64,000 nucleotides of DNA from Solea solea. Taxonomy: Eukaryota > Chordata > Actinopteri > Pleuronectiformes > Soleidae. Shown piece by piece: positions 61,290 through 64,000 of this stretch (positions within the stretch are counted from its first letter, which is position 1; each line of letters opens with the position of its first letter). The position numbers and the translations under genes were made by a program. The notes under the pieces were generated by a model that had not been told where the DNA came from, did no database searches, and was given only the letters and a program-made list of their open reading frames with translations. The stretch covers positions 19,260,388-19,324,387 of the forward strand of contig NC_081139.1 in the NCBI RefSeq assembly GCF_958295425.1, read 5' to 3'.

Positions 61290-62440
61290 GGTGCTGGTAT
61301 TTATACCTTTGTGAGGTCCAAAAAAAACCCATGCAAACCTATCTTTGTGGGGACATTTTGTCTGGGCCCCACAAAGGGGCCTGGGTTTTAGGGATAAGGT
61401 AAGGCACTTAGTTGTGGTGGTTAAGGTTAGGTTAAGGAGTTAGGGAATGCATCATGTCTATGCTGTGTCCTTACTAAGATATAAAAACATGTGTGTGTGC
61501 GTGTTCCAAAACAGTCACGTTATGGGGACTTGTCTTCCTTACAAGTCCCTGTAATGTAAATTATTACATTTTAAGGTGGAGACATGTTGTATGGTAAGGT
61601 TAAGGTTAAGGTTAAGTTTAAGTTTAAGTTTAAGTTTAAGTTTAAATGTAAGGTTAGGCCAGTAGTAGTTATGGTTAAGGTTTGAGTAAGAAGTAATAAT
61701 AATAATAAATGTTATTTGTAAGCACCTTTCAAACACTCAAGGTCACTTAAATAAGAAGATAAATCAAACACACAAAAGTTGAAAGATGAAATGAAAAAAG
61801 TTAAAGATAAAAAGTTCAGATGTAATAAAACGGACAAGATCAACACAGTAGCGTAGTATAGTTTAAAAATGAATACCATATTTTAAAATGCAGATTACTG
61901 AACGAGATGGCTGAGTTGATAGTGGGGGGATGGTCACATTGGGGAAAAATAATCTGAATACATTTTGAGTTGGGATTTGAAGGTAGACAGTGACGTTAAT
62001 GAATATGAGTCAATGTAATGTCCTCTGAAGTCATGGAAACCAGTTTGTGTAGTCCTCATGGAGACCAAAACCAGGTCCTAATGAGGCCAAACCTCATTTT
62101 AGAGAAAATGGTTAAATTTAGGGCCAGGATTAGAATAATGGTTACGTTTAGGTTAGGATTAAGCATTAAATTCAGGGATAACTCTCTGTTTATATGTACA
62201 TTTTGGGAAAGGGAGGACATTTTGGCTGGTTCTCACATTTTCAAAAACAGCTTTTTGGGGATTAAGACCTGGTTTTAGTTTTAGGATTATGGGGTAATTG
62301 GGTTTAGGTTAGGGTTAGACACTTAGTTGTGATGGTTAAGGTTAGGGTAAAGGGCTAGGGAATGGTTGTCTATAGGTGTCCTCACTACAGTATGAATGAA
62401 GCGCAAACCTGACTGTGTTGTGTGTGTGTGTGTGTGTGTG
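61290..62440. repeat. cluster of GTTAGG-type dispersed repeat (camta1 intron 3)
   Basis: At least three copies of the order 'tttgtggggacattttg', 'ggttttaggg', 'ttaaggttagg', 'gtcctcac' are present, ending in a (GT)n near 62420-62444. Confidence 0.7.
61596..61648. repeat. hexamer tandem repeat GTTAAG/GTTTAA
   Basis: About nine units: first ggttaa-type, then agttta-type. It grades from one variant to the other and looks like a locally expanded piece of the GTTAGG-type repeat. Confidence 0.85.
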
Positions 62441-63689
62441 TGTGCGTGCTTCTTCTTTTGTGTGTTTTCATAAAAAAATCTTCATTTCCACAGGCTTACA
62501 CGTATGGAAATCCTCAACCGGTTTTGTATTTCTTCTGTTTGGGTGCCGGGTTTCTGTTTATAGATGATGTCTGCATTTAGAAATAGGATTATCTTTTGTG
62601 TGTGCGTGTGCGTGTGCACGGGTGTGTACTGTATGTGTTCATAAAATGAGTCGAGTGTGATAGAGATTACCTTCCTGTGTTTGGATTTCTTTTGATTAAG
62701 GCCGTCCCAGTCTTTACAAGTCTTCATCTGACGTGTCTTTATTCTCTCATTTTTCTTGCTGTGTGCGTGTCGATGCAACTGCGTGTGTGTGTGTGCGTGT
62801 GTGCGTGCGTGCGTATGTTTTCTTTCACATGTGCTCGATTGCATATGATCCTCTGATCTCTGTTTTGTCACGCATGACTCTTTGCTTGGCCTCCCACGAG
62901 CACTGAGCTGTGACCCCATACATTTTTTACCCGATGCACTCCTCCTCCGCCTCCTCCTCATCTCTGTCCTTCCCTCTTCTCCCTCCCTTCCTCCCTCTCT
63001 TCCTTCCTCCCTCTCTCTCTCTCTCTTTTGTGTACCTACTGGTGTGTGAAATTATTCTGGGATGGAGGGATGGATTCCTCCCCGAAGGGCTGAGCAGAGG
63101 CGTGAGCCTTTTGTTCAATAATAGATTGAGGGTGTATGTGTATCTGTCCATGGTAATAGACTATAGACTAGTTTTAGATAACAAACCACACTCAGGTGGA
63201 CAGAAGGATGCGTGAGTCTCTTTTATTCATCCATCAGGATTAACGTGTTTGGGTTTCAGCAAAATCTTTGGAGCACCGAAATGAAAAAAAAGGGCTATCG
63301 AAACTTTCTCTTTTTTTCAGTTTAGACAAAGACAAACTTCAGATTCTGGTCCTGAGACTCAAGCTCATCACTCTTGAGGGGACCCTTGACATCCTGACTT
63401 ATATTTAAATAGGCCGGTCTGAGATGAATAACAAATGTAATTTCCCTCAGATTCATGAATTTTAGGCTATACACGTGCATACACACGATATGTTGAGCTG
63501 GGTTGCACCAATTTATTTTATTATTGGTGCTATAACATGCAAAACAGTGACATAAAACACAGAACACAAAACAATTACAGTGTGTGTGGGTGTGTGTGTG
63601 TTACTGAGCAGCGATAATGACAATATTAATGGTGATAATAGCGTATAACAATTATGTGAGCTGCCACTACTGATTCTCTGATTTGATTT

Positions 63690-63765
63690 GATCCCGATTC
63701 AATTTAATTTCCAATTTAATTTAATTCGATATTGATTCATTTAGTCATAATGCTGTCTCTATACC
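63690..63765. repeat. 'aatttaattt / attgattc' palindromic transposon remnant
   Basis: Contains ttgatcccgattcaatttaa and atattgattcatttag, like the right end of the element ending at 56043. Confidence 0.4.
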
Positions 63766-63835
63766 TGTTTTGCTTGAGGTTTTCACAGATTTCAGTCTGT
63801 ACAAACGTTGTATCTCTCTAACCTGGTGCATCATG

Positions 63836-64000
63836 TTCATTCATTCATCTTCTACCACTGTGTCCTCCACATGAGGCTCGCGGAGGGTCGCTGGTGCCAA
63901 TCCCAGCTGACATAGGATAGACCCCAGACAGGTCACCAGTCCATCACAGGGACACATAGAGACAAACAACCATCCACTCTCACACTCACACCTACGGTCA
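63836..64000. repeat. dispersed 'ccagtccatcacagggacac' repeat, cut by window edge
   Basis: Contains tcatcttctaccactgtgtc, gtcaccagtccatcacaggg and agacaaacaaccatccactc, the same order as the copy at 20510. Its 3' part is outside the window. Confidence 0.7.

Noticed and set aside
1..64000. CRISPR arrays, bacterial operons, viral integrations
   Set aside because: No spaced direct repeats of CRISPR type, no prokaryotic gene layout and no retroviral gag/pol/env frames were seen.

Overview
This is a window of vertebrate nuclear DNA, almost certainly from a teleost fish. It has short exons inside GT-AG introns, large (CA)n/(GT)n microsatellites, and many fish-type repeats: MITEs rich in AATCGATTA, tRNA-derived SINEs, hAT-like elements and L2-like LINE tails. 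The species cannot be named from sequence alone. No bacterial features, CRISPR arrays or rRNA genes were seen.

Five protein-coding genes are supported by exon-by-exon reading with matching splice phases. From left to right they are: slc48a1 (minus, 3130-10482), a small heme transporter; an unnamed gene (minus, 12432-15659) that joins the N-terminal and acidic linker region typical of teleost zinc-finger genes to a YqaJ/lambda-exonuclease-like nuclease fold; phf13 (plus, 17806-21475), a PHD-finger chromatin reader; dnajc11 (minus, 26437-40625, 16 exons), a mitochondrial J-domain protein; and the 5' end of camta1 (plus, from 44476, three coding exons, running off the right edge). The run phf13 - dnajc11 - camta1, with the same relative orientations, matches human 1p36.31. 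THAP3, which sits between PHF13 and DNAJC11 in human, was not found here. The slc48a1 and nuclease-fold genes to the left are not part of that human block.

The rest is intron and intergenic DNA. Introns of dnajc11 and camta1 hold microsatellites, a dispersed GTTAGG-type repeat, and nested transposons. One of these is a hAT-like element with an intact 8-bp target duplication and an internal tRNA-like module. Several intron stretches in camta1 look unique rather than repetitive and may be conserved regulatory DNA. A GC-richer block at about 25750-26000 looks like an unassigned promoter and first exon.

The genes do not form an operon or a single pathway. The most unusual item is the nuclease-fold gene, whose catalytic Glu appears to be replaced by His. 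The next most interesting is camta1 exon 1, which carries two overlapping reading frames.
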